From Rhizodiscina lignyota (Eukaryota > Ascomycota > Dothideomycetes > Aulographales > Rhizodiscinaceae): a DNA stretch of 64,000 nucleotides. Shown piece after piece: positions 34,269-45,247 of this stretch (position 1 is the first letter of the stretch; each line of letters starts with the position of its first letter). The notes beneath the pieces are model-generated. The model made no database searches. It was not told the origin of the DNA and saw only the letters and a program-made list of their open reading frames with translations. The position numbers and the translations under genes are program-made. The stretch is taken from positions 2,418,001 to 2,482,000 of the forward strand of contig ML978121.1 in assembly GCA_010015805.1 (NCBI GenBank), written 5' to 3'.

Positions 34269-36089
34269 AATTGAGCTGCATGCGATGAAATGAACGAGAT
34301 CTGCAGTTGAGGGCCTGCGTGAATGAGATATATTTTGGAAGGGAGGCTCTGATTAGTTGGCGGCATCGTCTCCGCTGCGGTCTCCTACCTTCAGTTCGTG
34401 ACAATAGCATGTCATCATAGCGCGTCGCTTTCCACCGTTGACCTAGCTAGTTCGTGACACTCTTTCCTGTTTTACTTAAAGGAGAGCTAATTCTCATTTA
34501 ATGGGGGCAGCCACTTTAAGAATGTAATCGTTGCTATCGACTTGCCTTAGAAAATAAATGATTCGCCAAATGTGTCCTCATCGAGTTTGCGGTGTACTGT
34601 ATCTAGCTCTGCGAAGCAGTGAGACGGTATTCGGTACGCTAATGAGACCAATCAAAAAATGGAGATTGCTGATTGGAAACTACGAGATTGCGAATACCGG
34701 TTCTTGTCGAAATAAGAGAATGTCTATTATTGCTCACTTCGCTGACCGATATTTTCATGTCGTACGTATAGAGTAGGTAGCACAAGTAGCACCTGGATTA
34801 TGGTACGCCGTACATAGCGCTAGCTTACTTGGGAGGTCAATCGCTCCACAATCTCACCAGAAGAAACCATAAGAAAAAATGCTTTAATCGCAAGAAAATA
34901 TGGGCAATAAACTGAGCGAAAGGATTTTGAAGGTAACCAGCCTCTACATCGGGGGAGAAATCGACCTACCTATTTTGACACCCGGATAGCTACTTTCTAG
35001 CCCCTCTCACGACCGCAATATTACCTAATAATTATAATATTGGTGTATACATGAGCTAGAAGAAATAGTTTGTATAAGTCTCTACTTTAATTTTTAAGAA
35101 AATATTAGTATTCGGAGAAGCTGGCGAACAAGTGCTTATATCGCTAGGCCTGACGTAGAGCCAGCCAGTTCATGCACAGGGACGCTAGAGTATGCGGCTA
35201 GGCGACTTTAGGTTTAAGCTATCCTAAAGCCGCTAGACTTGTGCTGTGACGGTTCCGTGTTTGCAGTGCAACAAACAATTCGAATTATTACTACAACGAA
35301 GTGGAAACTCGTTGTAGGAATAAAACTTAAATTACATGATGTTTGAATACCTCGATGGCTCGGGTACTTTCGAGGTCTTCAGAAGCACAGCACCCTCAGA
35401 GTTCACTACATGGGAACATGCATAGAGCAAACGCCAATGCTAATGGAGCTCACCACGATGCCGTAGGAATTGACGACATGATCTCTCTTAATGACAACAT
35501 GAACGCTGCGGATCTTGTGGATAGTTTGCATTCCAAGTGATATAAGGCCTTGGGAGCGTAACAGTGGAGCTTCTTCAATTGTCAAGCCCACGAAACCCTT
35601 AGGTCCCTGCTGGAAATGTATTATTTTTGACAGTTGGCTCTTCGAAAAAAAAAGTTTCATGATGTGAAAGGCCGCGATCATCATTGCATTTTCTGATAGA
35701 TCTGGAATCAATCGGCACCACTTCTCCAAACGGGCCATGGTCAAGGCTGAACTTGCTGAGGCGGTGAAAGCATTGAGTACGGCCAGAACCGCAAACTCGA
35801 AGTAGAAATGGTGTGCCGTTGTGAGCGGCATGACCTTCTGGTGACTGAGGGCAGCGAACCAGATCCAGTCCACCTGTGCTCCGCTCTCGCGCTACAGGTC
35901 GTAAAAGAGATTCTGAATACCTTACTGCTTATTGTTCTCATGCTCCTTGCTCCTTTGCCTGAATATCGATTATGTTTTGCCCACGTACAAATATGATACC
36001 TCGCTCTTTAGCCACCCGCAGTACACTCCGCAATCCAAGTCATCGCCCTTCTCAGTTTCGTAGCACTTCATCTTTCGGGCGCCATACGC
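34269..36089. other. AT-rich, gene-poor tract
   Basis: Between about 34850 and 35350 the sequence is rich in A, T and TpA steps, with several small inverted repeats; this would fit an old repeat mutated by RIP, but no transposon protein can be read. A minus-strand frame of 155 codons (35406-35873) with a hydrophobic first half has no recognisable domain. Confidence 0.4.
35291..35317. repeat. Perfect 9-bp inverted repeat (hairpin)
   Basis: Arms CTACAACGA and TCGTTGTAG enclose a 9-base loop. It lies in the AT-rich tract. A nearby imperfect pair CTTTAGG/CCTAAAG (about 35204-35234) is similar in kind. Confidence 0.6.
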
Positions 36090-37118
36090 TCGGCAGTGCG
36101 GCACAGGCCAGCCATCCTCCTTCTCTGGGTCCAACAGTTGCAAGAATATCGTCGGTCTTTCCGTCGGGTCCAGTCTGCCCGCTGCCATACGAGCCTTGAC
36201 ATCTTCGGTTTGTTTCACGCCCTCCATCTGCATGCTTGTGACGTGGCCAAGGGGTTCTGAGAGGTATGGCGCAAGCCAGGGCGGCGTCTTCAGCGCGAGA
36301 GACGGAAGGACGGGAATGGCTGGGACACCCACATGGCTGGCCCGACAGCCACGTACCATGCGGAAGAGGTAGGTGCCTAAATCGGAGGAGTCGAGGAGGT
36401 TTTAGGATTTGCCAAATTCAAAGTCCTGCAGAAGACGCATCAGTATCATGTCTTTATCTCCAGCGTCCCAAGTCAAACAGTACCGTAATGGCGTCCACTA
36501 AAACGGAGCGGAACGCATGATGCAAGTCCACTGGCTTGTTTCCCTCAATGCCATTCTCCATGAGCTTCACAAGCTTCCGCGTTTTATCCTATACAAACTT
36601 CCTCCAGCTTAAGGGCCATCCTGCGGGAAAAGAAGGGATTCAGCAAGCTTCTTCTGTGCTTACGGAGATCGTTCGGTAGAGTGTCGAAAGTACTGTGTGG
36701 GGCATTCACGGCATTGTACAATCTTGGTGATTTCCAGAACCTTGCTCCAATAAAGTATATCCTGTCATAGTTCTCGAGATCGCAGAGGTGGGCTTGATCT
36801 GGTGGGATCCGCACGACGGGGCCTGTCTTGATGTTAACCGCATTGAAGTGAGGTGAAGCGTATTGATGGAGTGCTGGAGTCGTTAGGTGTACTATACGGA
36901 TATCTCTCATGGAGTTTCTCAATCTGGAGGTAGTATCGCCAATTGAAACTTGACTGATAGAGAAACGTTACAGCAGCAAGAGACGCCCCCAAAACTTTGG
37001 CCAGAGGGTGGAAGAAGCGTCTGTACACTGCAACGTACGTAGCATAGTTGGTCGCTAGTAGGGCAATGCTATACCAGAAATAAGGATGCGCAATGGTGGA
37101 TGTAACCGAAGGACCCAT
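36090..37118 (-). pseudogene. Cytochrome P450 pseudogene, 5' two-thirds
   Basis: Clear P450 N-terminal sequence: a membrane anchor (YSIALLATNYATYVAVYRRF), FHPLAKV, then VVRIPPDQAHL, DRIYFIGARFWKSP, FDTLPNDLRKHRRSLLNPFFS and, farther on, HHAFRSVLVDAIT, NLLDSSDLGTYLFRMVRG and RPTIFLQLLDPEKEDGWPVP. The order follows one fungal P450 family closely. Even allowing introns, the frame is broken near 36590, an in-frame stop (TAA) sits inside the FGKS-NLLDS block, and everything after GWPVP is missing: the I-helix AGxDT, ExxR and the heme-binding Cys loop are absent. It cannot make a working P450. It lies between the short Zn2Cys6 gene and the LaeA-like gene. Confidence 0.85.
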
Positions 37119-38259
37119 GGCTATCTCCTCGTCTTATTCGCTTTCGCCAGCAGCTTTCCGCAGGGCGAGACTCTGCGCTCAATTGCAGCGTCCGACGAGA
37201 CGCTTATCCTTTCACACGTGCATAGATCGGTGCATCTTAAACAGAAGCGACATTGAGCATTGCCCTCTGATGATACCTACCTAAACTCTCAACGGATGGC
37301 ATTCAACGTTTGCTGTTGCACTTCCCCACCGTCACTGAAGGCAAGCACCTGGATCGGGATTTAAAAAGCAGCTCCATGGTGGATGCCTACAACGAACTGT
37401 ACTTTACTGGATGATATAGCAAGAGAGATCTGCATGCACTTTAGAAGTGAGCATCGGATGGGGAGAGGAAGTCCGATGGAATGGAACGATTCTGCATGGA
37501 AATGGAAGTCGGCTACGCCATGATTCAAGAAACGGAAGCGCGGAACGGGGCGACAAATACGCTTGCGTCGTTTAGCGCAACGCGCAGGGTCTCCTAGTTT
37601 ATCCGCCTGAAGAAACGACATCGTGGGCATGCAGTGGTGTGGGTCGCGATTGGAGCGCTTAACTGTGCGAATGCTCCCCTGCCTGCAAGAAATTCAGGAG
37701 GCGATACCCCGAACATACACATAGGAGGTGTGGGTTGTTCAGGTCAGACAGTTTGCGGAGGAGAAGTGTCCACGAGACGTGGCATGACTCGCAAGAAGTG
37801 CATAAACGACGTGAATCAGGCAATGGAGCTACTCAATTTTGAGGAGATATGCCATGAAACCTCTCGACGATCAGGCTACTGCATCGGGATCTCGGGACGC
37901 TGAAAGCGGGAGGCCAGAGGGAGAGCCAGATCTGCCGTTACCATGAGTCGCTCCCTAGGGGCCATGCGCTGCCTGTCCCTCTGAAATACGCTGTGCGGCC
38001 GTATTGCTGCGTCTTGCGCGTTATTTTATCTTTTCTTTCTCTCTCTCCCTCTCACTGTCGCAAGTTCGCTGCACGAATTTCTTTTGCCGGGCGGCACTTT
38101 GAGCGCATTTCGATTTCTGGCACGTAGTGGAACGGATCGACAGGCGCACGTTGCTAAACTCTTACCCCTTTCTTTGGATGCGGGGGTCCAGCGGTCTGGA
38201 ATTCCGGGGCGCCCTCACGAAACTGGCGGAGTGCGCTCCGACGCCGGCGAGGAATTCCT
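37119..38259. other. Intergenic region
   Basis: No gene recognised; short frames only. A CT-rich block lies at 38020-38060, ahead of the methyltransferase. Confidence 0.4.
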
Positions 38260-39444
38260 ATGGTGAACGAGACTGGAGCCGCGCAGCAAGATGATGGAGG
38301 GCAAGAATGGATACACATACCTGTTGTACTACTCTCATCTTGCAATAAGTCAAGTTTGACGCCGTAGCTAATAAGTCACGGCGCAGTCCGATGCCGCGGC
38401 GATAGAGGTAGACGAAGCGTATGGTGATGAACTCTTGGACGACACCACCAGCGTCGCATCGACAATATATCGACATCGCTACGAGCATGGCCGACGATAT
38501 TCAAAGTTCCGCGAGAACTCGTACTGGGGACCCAACGACGACATCCAAAACGATCAACTCGACATCGCGCATCATATGGTCCGAGTCTTGCTTGACGACA
38601 AGCTCTATCTGTGCCCGATAAAAGAGCCGCAAAGAGTCCTCGATCTAGGTTGCGGCACCGGCATATGGTGTATCGACTTCGCAGACGAACACCCTGGAGC
38701 CGAAGTTATAGGCGTCGACATCTCCCCAATCCAACCGGAATTCGTGCCACCGAATTGCAAGTTCGAGCTTGATGACATATGTGACCCATGGACATACCCT
38801 GAGAACCATTTCGATTTTATCCACATAGGAAGCTTGTTGGGCTCCATAGCCGATTGGCCGAAATTGTACGAAGAGATATACAACCACCTGGCACCGGGCG
38901 GGTATCTCTGCCAACTCGAAATGGACATCCGGTTCAAGAGCGATGACGGCACGGTACCAGATGACCATATCATGGCAATATGGTCGAAAACATTTATCGA
39001 AGCAGGTGAAAAGTTTGGGAAGACATTCAAGATTGCGGAGAAATGTAAGCAGTATATCATCGACGCTGGCTTCGAGGACGTGCACCAGGTCAAATACAAG
39101 CTGCCTTGCGGAGGTTGGAGTTCAGATCCGAAGATGAAAGAAGTGGGAAGGTGGAATTTTCTGCATTGTTATCAGGGCGCCGAAGGTTGGGCCTTATTTC
39201 TGTGCACACATGTTCTGGAGGTAAGAACAATCTGCACTCGACTGGAACCTGGCTGACTGGGCACAGTGGAAAATAGAAGAAGCAAGAGTATTCATTGCAC
39301 AGTTTAGAAAGGCGGTTAAGGATCGAAATACCCATTCATACTTTGAAGTGTAAGTACTGACTGTGATTGAAGATGTTACAAGGTACTTGACTTTACTAAC
39401 ACTGTGGTAGTGTCTCTGTATACGGCAGGAAGCCGCTTGAGTGA
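38260..39444 (+). CDS. LaeA-like SAM-dependent methyltransferase
   Basis: Four exons (38260-38322, 38387-39220, 39267-39349, 39411-39444) give 337 residues. The first intron has the branch site GCTAATAAG. A leader with an acidic stretch precedes DTTSVASTIYRHRYEHGRRY, a phrase typical of the fungal LaeA-like family; motif I is VLDLGCGTGIWCIDFAD, with the acidic residue of the SAM ribose loop in VIGVDIS, and post-I FDFIHIGSLLGSI and APGGYLCQLEMD follow. The last exons add SYFEVVSVYGRKPLE. Such enzymes act either as global regulators of secondary metabolism (LaeA) or as small-molecule methyltransferases; which one applies is not shown. Its neighbours are a broken P450 and a short Zn2Cys6 gene. 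Confidence 0.85.
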
Positions 39445-40229
39445 GAAAGTGTTCCAATATCAGGAACTACATGTAATTTCTTGATGCTGGAATGATACCA
39501 CGAGCACACCACGAGCGGGAGCGGAGTGAAGGCCATTTGAAGTTGGGGCAGGCCGCACAGACATTGGCATAAAGCCAGTCTGTCATTCGCGTACAGATGT
39601 TCGATACAAGGCTCCTCAAAACTCGATAGGAACGAGTTTCTTGTGGCCTCGATGCTGAGTGCGCATCAGTTCATAGGACGCGGCTGCGAAGCCAGTCAAG
39701 CGTCCCGAACTCTTGGGAAGAGTTCTGGGCTGTAAAAATGCACGGCGTGGCAGCGCCAAGCCCAGTGACATCTCCGCACAAATTTAGCAATCCGCCAGCA
39801 TTGTGCCATAAAGCATCCCAACGTAATTTAATACGTCTGTGAGCCTTTCCTGTGACGACGTGGCCTATTGCATCAGACATGCATTTGAATACCTAGATTG
39901 TTCTGGATGCCGTGTCTCGTCCTTCATCCAGGACAGTTTCACAAACTCGTCAACGCCATCACTGGCTTTCTCTCTAAATATTTGAAATTTTCACGTATTA
40001 TTCAATTTTCTAATAGCATCGTAGACTTTGGAGTACGTACACATGGGTTGTTCTGGTCGCGATGACATCCACACCCCTGCCCTGACTGATCCCCTCAACT
40101 TCAAGGCCATAGATTCGTCAGTGACTTCTGAACTCTTTGTCTATATATTTGGTCCGTTTTCCTTGCGTTTCCAATATTCGAAGTACTCAAGTCCTGACGG
40201 GTTTCATTGCCAATTGACAAGCTCTCAAA
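39445..40229. other. Intergenic region
   Basis: No gene seen; promoter of the small secreted protein lies at its end. Confidence 0.4.
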
Positions 40230-40513
40230 ATGAAATTTCTTACTTCTCTTCTGCTGCTAGCTGTTGCCGTAGCAGCCAACCCTCTCATTTTTGATGCTAG
40301 ATCGCCACAAGGAGGGGCCGGCGGCGGAGGTGGTGGTGGTGGAGGCACAGGAGGAGGGAAAGGAGGAACGGGAGGAGTAAGTCCTATGTGCAAACACTGA
40401 ATAACTGAACTGTGTTAATTTGGCCCACTGAATTTTAGGGAGGCGGAGGCAAAGACGGCAATGAAGGCATAACAGTCACGGCAACTCCGCTTCCTTTGCC
40501 AACTGCGGTTTAA
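40230..40513 (+). CDS. Small glycine-rich secreted protein
   Basis: Two exons (40230-40376 and 40439-40513, intron GTAAGT...ATTTTAG in phase 0) give only 73 residues. It begins with a good signal peptide, MKFLTSLLLLAVAVAA, and the mature part starts NPLIFDARSPQGG, continues as a Gly run broken by Thr and Lys (GGGTGGGKGGTGG), and ends KDGNEGITVTATPLPLPTAV. There is no Cys, so it is not a typical Cys-rich effector. The ending TPLPLPTAV and ITVTA is like the wall- or surface-associated short proteins that fungi secrete, but I cannot assign a function. The splice joins Gly to Gly codons and the stop is TAA. Confidence 0.6.
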
Positions 40514-40819
40514 GCGGTCATCGCATCGAGTGCTGATGGTGGAAATCCGACCTTCTGGAGAGCATGGTGCACCCGCGGCCTGGCTGGACCCTTTCCTGTC
40601 GACAACATTACTCTCTTGAGATTGAAACATCTCTGTCAGCAGAGAGGCCAGACGGGTTATGAGAACTGTCTTTCTTCATGGAACGCACAAGGACGGAAAA
40701 AGCCGCATTCATATCGGTCAGCGTGCCATTAATCGGAGGGCGTTCTTGGATTCTATATGAAGTACTGCCTTAATGATCCATCTATCCAAAATACGAGAGT
40801 CTATACTTCTCCGTGCACT
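40514..40819. other. Convergent intergenic region
   Basis: 3' flanks of two convergent genes; nothing else. Confidence 0.4.
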
Positions 40820-41689
40820 CTACTCCGTCTCTGTCGGAAGAGCCATGCCAATCCATATTGCAGGATCGTCAATGTCGTGCTTTTGATAACTTGAAATCAT
40901 TCAGTTTCCATTCAAGCTTTAAGAAGCCTGAGGACTTACCTGAGGACCCCAATCGCGCCTGGTGGCATCATCATGGAGAAGTCAAAGTCCATAGGATACT
41001 TCAGCCATCTTTTGGTGAATGCGCGCAAGATATGCCCGTGTGCAACGAGGACGACATCAGCCGGCTTTTCGCCATACATACAAGGCCGTTGGATGCCGTG
41101 TATCTTCTTAATCAGTGCATCTAGACGATCACTGACCTCTTGCGCACTTCTGGTAATGACGCTTAGCTCTGATCGTACTACGACAGGGAGGAGTAGTTAT
41201 TACTCTCCGCCTTCGCATCCGTCTCTCCATATATCCCAAGGGCGCTCCTGATCGAGCCCTCGTTTCTTGCGAAGTGCTCGGATCTCATCGGTCATGAGTC
41301 CCTCGTAGTCACCATAGCCCCATTCCGCGATCATTTCTTCCGTCGACACTTTGCCACTGCTGGTTAAGTTTGACGTCCCATCATCGCCGAATAGCAGCCG
41401 GAAAGTCGACTGAGCCCTCTGTCGCGGACTTATAAAGACGTGTCCGACTTTCGCTGGCTCGATAAGCTTTCCGGGACCGACGAGGCGCTTTCCTGTTCCT
41501 AAGACCTGCTTCTCTCCATCCTCCAAAAGCGGGAGATCCGTGACGCCAGTATATCGGCCATTCCTCGACCACTCGGTCTCTCCTATTGATTGATGAGATT
41601 TCCAAGTCGTCCCATCAAGAGGAAGATCGGTGATACGAACCGTGGCGCGCAATGAACACCCGTGGTGTACTAGATTCAGCCGCCGACAT
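40820..41689 (-). CDS. SHB17: Sedoheptulose 1,7-bisphosphatase, histidine-phosphatase family
   Basis: Four exons (41689-41641, 41582-41204, 41149-40940, 40889-40820) give 235 residues. The catalytic RHG is split by the first intron: FIARHG | ETEWSRNGRYTG, as in yeast SHB17. Further matches are FISPRQRAQSTF, EWGYGDYEGL, RGLDQERPWDIWRDGCEGGES, the second catalytic His in VLVAHGHILRAF, and the end PPGAIGVLSYQKHDIDDPA. Yeast SHB17 hydrolyses sedoheptulose-1,7-bisphosphate and so drives ribose production without NADPH (riboneogenesis). The protein here is somewhat shorter at the C-terminus than the yeast one (271). Generic phosphoglycerate-mutase-like annotation is the alternative. Confidence 0.85.
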
Positions 41690-42652
41690 GGTTTTCTTCC
41701 GACGTTTCGTCTTCTTTGTTCAACTCAAGAACAAATATTGTCACTGAGTGCTATCATCCTGTCAATGTATTTTCCGGTGATTCCACCGAGACCGATCTTG
41801 TTGCGGGCGTTTCGGACAGCCATCCAGCACGGCTGCTTTTTAAATGTGGCACCCCGTCCCAACGCCCGTCAACCGCGCGGGTCAAACGCTTACGGATGTT
41901 GATTCATCAGCTTCTATTTGCCTCAACTCCCCAGGTGCCTTTAGCCTCTATATCTTGACAACTCGATAGGTGGTCTATTAGTTCCATTCGCTCACAGACT
42001 ATCCTGAAAAATGGTGATATCGGTTCGATGTATCTGCATTCCGCATTGTTCCCGACCGCCCTTCTTGAACGTGGCCATAGCTGCAACACTTTCATTTTAT
42101 CAGTTTCCTGCAAATAGGACATCGCTATTTGGAGTGTATTCGTTTGGCTTTGGCAATAAATGGGGTATGGCAGCGTTTTTACTCGCAAAGATGACTTGAC
42201 GAGGCACCAGAGGAAGCCCCACCGACAGCCCAAAAGAAGTGTCGATATCGAGCGATCGAGCAAAGTCCTCTGACTAGATGATCATAAGAGACTGAAGGCG
42301 CTAATCTTCATTATCGCTTCCCATCGACGACGTGTACCATTACTTGCACTGAATGATGATTAGGGAAAGACAGCTTCCCCCCTGATTAGCCAGGCCCCAT
42401 CGTCTGGATATCGACCTTACCTTCACGCCAATAGTGATTCTCGGAGCTGTATGAGTAGGGAGGCGTTTTTATAGTTTACTCCCTCGCTAATTTATTTCGC
42501 ATCGGCATTCAGCTTTTGTTCTCATTTGGCGAATTCCGTCCTGTATATTGATGCATTACGTTGTTTCTTTCATGTCATTGAACAATGTCTTTGTTCACGA
42601 GCTCCGTCATGTAACATGTTCACGATCCTTACTAAGTTGCTAGTTCCACATC
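41690..42652. other. Intergenic region
   Basis: No gene recognised. Upstream of SHB17 on one side and the orphan gene on the other. Confidence 0.4.
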
Positions 42653-43378
42653 ATGACTTTGAGTCTAAAACTTGATAAACGCTATCTTTTGCTTCCCCTT
42701 TCTTCATTCTGTCTTCTTCCAGGCTTTCTTACGTGGAGCATGGGCGAGTCGTCTGTTCTGCCCTCCACAATGGCGCTTCTGCCACGAAGCATCAGAAGCA
42801 TGATCTACAGCTATCTGCCGTACGATGGTCCAGGAGCGACTGAAGAAGGCACAAGCTTAATGCAGCTTACTCTTCCCAACAAGGAGATGGTTCTCATCAG
42901 CTTCACCGGAATGCCCAATTCTAACATATTGCAGGTCTGTCGTGCTGTCCGTGCTGAGCTGATTGAGGAATTACAGGCTTTCGCTGGTGCAACCATCGTG
43001 CTCGACAAAATCTACTCCATTGGGCCTGGCCAAACAGCAGCTGACCAGCCAACCATTCTCACGTACACACGGTATCTGGAAATCACGTCCAAGCAGGAGA
43101 GCGCTCCGGACCTTGCGCGAAGCAACATTCCGCTGATCCACTATCTCTTACGATGCGTTTTTACAAATCTGACGACGCTGTTCATATCTGCAGAGAGCAA
43201 GGCGCTCGAGATATGTGAGGGCTTCCAAGCGCTTGGAATGCGCGAACTTGGTGATGAAGAGATAGATTACGATGGGAGCCCGATGGACGAAGACTTGCTG
43301 AAAATAACCATCTCGGGAACTTTCGAGGCCTTTGAGCTGATCGGGCCTCGTAAGAATGTCTTGATGATATGGGGATAA
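42653..43378 (+). CDS. Uncharacterised fungal protein with F-box-like N-terminus
   Basis: Open frame of 241 residues. The stretch LLPRSIRSMIYSYLPYD (about residues 42-58) resembles the LP-x-x-(L/I)R-x-x-IY-x-(Y/F)L start seen in many fungal F-box-like and related orphan proteins; the remainder (NILQVCRAVRAEL, LTYTRYLEITSK) is a helix-rich domain typical of those families. The start is unsure: a strong polypyrimidine tract and CAG end at 42722, just upstream of the in-frame ATG at 42740, which suggests an upstream intron, so the first 29 residues may not be real. No function assigned. Confidence 0.6.
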   Translation: MTLSLKLDKRYLLLPLSSFCLLPGFLTWSMGESSVLPSTMALLPRSIRSMIYSYLPYDGPGATEEGTSLMQLTLPNKEMVLISFTGMPNSNILQVCRAVRAELIEELQAFAGATIVLDKIYSIGPGQTAADQPTILTYTRYLEITSKQESAPDLARSNIPLIHYLLRCVFTNLTTLFISAESKALEICEGFQALGMRELGDEEIDYDGSPMDEDLLKITISGTFEAFELIGPRKNVLMIWG

Positions 43379-44119
43379 TAATCACGGCCTGAGATATATT
43401 TTTTTGGGTTTTGATTGGGGCCAGGCACTGTCTCTGATTTGCATAAAAGTTAGAGGGCTCAAATAGTGTTCCTAGGACATTCAATTAGGTAAGTAAATGA
43501 ATCGGGTTATATTCGCAAAACGACGTCTCTTTCGTTGGGGTCTTTTGACCTTGAATGTGCTTCGACCTAACTGTGTCCCCGTGAGTCGTTTGGTACCAAC
43601 CAAATTTGGGTGCCCCTGTACCGCACTCCACCCTGGCCTGGCACCCGATGCTCCTGGCCTTTCCCAACCCTACCAAACTTCAACCAAATACCTAGCTATC
43701 TTCACCTCAGTAATGGAGCCGTACCCATCGCGCATCACAAGTATCTGTAACTAGAGACACGTGCTAAGTCGCAAGCTAACGAACGGCGTTGGGGTGCTTG
43801 ACGAGCGATACCCCAATCCGCAGCGCAAGTTTTGGCCCCTGGAACTGCGGTCGTGGCGGAGGAGGACGCTGTTGGCTGTGCACATTTGAGCGCCCTGTGA
43901 AGGAATGAGTAAGATTATCGCCATCAGGCTTAGCAGACCAAGTTAGCAATGTTAAAAGGCGTTAATTTTCCAAATCCCGCCTTTCTATTCCATTCAGTTG
44001 CCATCACTTCCAGTTTCAAGTATATTTCAATTCCTGCCAACTTTCATCAAATTGTCCCGATTAGAACAGTCTTTGCTCAGATCAGACTTCCTACAACCTC
44101 TCACATATCTATTTCAAAC
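43379..44119. other. Intergenic region
   Basis: No gene. Upstream frame extension of the next gene from 43949 has an ATG but lacks protein-like features. Confidence 0.4.
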
Positions 44120-44968
44120 ATGTTCTTTCATAAATCGTCCAAAGAGAAAGAGAAAGGGAAGGAGAGCGCGTCCAATGTCACCCCTCCGGCTCCATCCAAC
44201 GAGAAACCATCTCATTCCACACGACCGCCTCCGCGATATGCTGAAATGCACGAGCACGCCTTCCAGAGCCGTCTCGCTGTTGTAACGCTGCACATGTCCG
44301 ATAAACTACGCCTAATGGACTTCCCACCTGAGATGATCGACTTGACTCGCTCCATCATCCGCAACTTCTGGCCGCTCGGGATCCAAGAAGAGCGCCCCTA
44401 CGAAGAGTTCTATGAATTCAAAATGTGCGGGTACCCCTGGACCGGCGGGCCCTCTGGACTGTTGGCCCGGCGTCTCATGCGGTGTCTCTTCGAGGCCTTT
44501 TACAATTTCGGATGGGTACTGGCGACGTCGACGAATGTTTACATAAAGGAGAGTGCAAAAGACACTTTGATCTTCAGGCAGCAGGATCCGAAACCGGCGA
44601 AGCGCGAGTGGACGTCCATATCCTTCGCACACAGCGACTCGATTCGTGTTATCGATGCGCCGCCGGAGCTGATCCATTCAATCGAAGCCTATCTCGGTCC
44701 CGCTGTTAAGCATCTTGTAGACAACGAGATACCGGGCGTGTGGGAGGCGAAGCTACATGGAAGCCCCTTCTGGCGTACAAGCGGAGAGACGATGCTGGCG
44801 CCGAGACTGCTAATGTTCTTGACGGCGTGCCTCGAGAGGCATGGTTACACAGTGTATGCGAGTATTCAGCAGAAGACGAACCAGTCTGATCATAGAACGG
44901 AGACGGATACGTGGCATTGTTGTCGGCCGGTTGGGTGGATCCCTGGAGCGCCGGTGTATCATGCTTAA
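44120..44968 (+). CDS. Uncharacterised two-repeat protein
   Basis: 282 residues from the ATG at 44120 (MFFHKSSKEKEKGKES), after a charged low-complexity leader. The body consists of two copies of a domain of about 95 residues: copy 1 SDKLRLMDFPPEMIDLTRS...EFKMCGYPWTGG...ARRLMRCLFEAFYNFGWVLATST, copy 2 SDSIRVIDAPPELIHSIEA...EAKLHGSPFWRT...APRLLMFLTACLERHGYTVYAS. Shared points are the hydrophobic PPE-x-(I/L) start, the (Y/S)P(W/F) turn and the R-L-(M/L) helix. An ATG at 43949 would extend the protein by 57 residues; it is less likely. I recall similar unnamed proteins in other ascomycetes, where one or both repeats occur, but no role is known to me. Confidence 0.75.
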   Translation: MFFHKSSKEKEKGKESASNVTPPAPSNEKPSHSTRPPPRYAEMHEHAFQSRLAVVTLHMSDKLRLMDFPPEMIDLTRSIIRNFWPLGIQEERPYEEFYEFKMCGYPWTGGPSGLLARRLMRCLFEAFYNFGWVLATSTNVYIKESAKDTLIFRQQDPKPAKREWTSISFAHSDSIRVIDAPPELIHSIEAYLGPAVKHLVDNEIPGVWEAKLHGSPFWRTSGETMLAPRLLMFLTACLERHGYTVYASIQQKTNQSDHRTETDTWHCCRPVGWIPGAPVYHA

Positions 44969-45247
44969 CTTTGTTCGATCGGTATCCAGAAATGCAAGAT
45001 TCTCTAAGACTCAAGGGAAAGAAATTTGGAAAACGTACGAAGAAAATTATGGCTTTCTTCAATGTCTCCCAGAAGCTATGTCCTGAATAACTCCACGCAC
45101 CAATCATGTACACAGCACATGCTTTCCCAATATCCTACAAGGAAATTGCACTTTTGGATTCCCTCCCGCTCCCACGAAGTGATACGGAAGACCATTGTAA
45201 AACCAGCACACAAGATGGTATCATCCTCTTCCTTCTAATCATGCAAC

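Noticed and set aside
22777-41689. One large secondary-metabolite cluster spanning velvet-like, ABM, TetX-like, P450 and LaeA-like genes
   Set aside because: No polyketide synthase, NRPS, terpene synthase or other core enzyme is present, and housekeeping genes lie among them.
42653-42740. Secretion signal at the N-terminus of the orphan protein
   Set aside because: The hydrophobic stretch LLLPLSSFCLLPGFLTW probably lies in an intron or 5' leader, given the strong acceptor ending at 42722.
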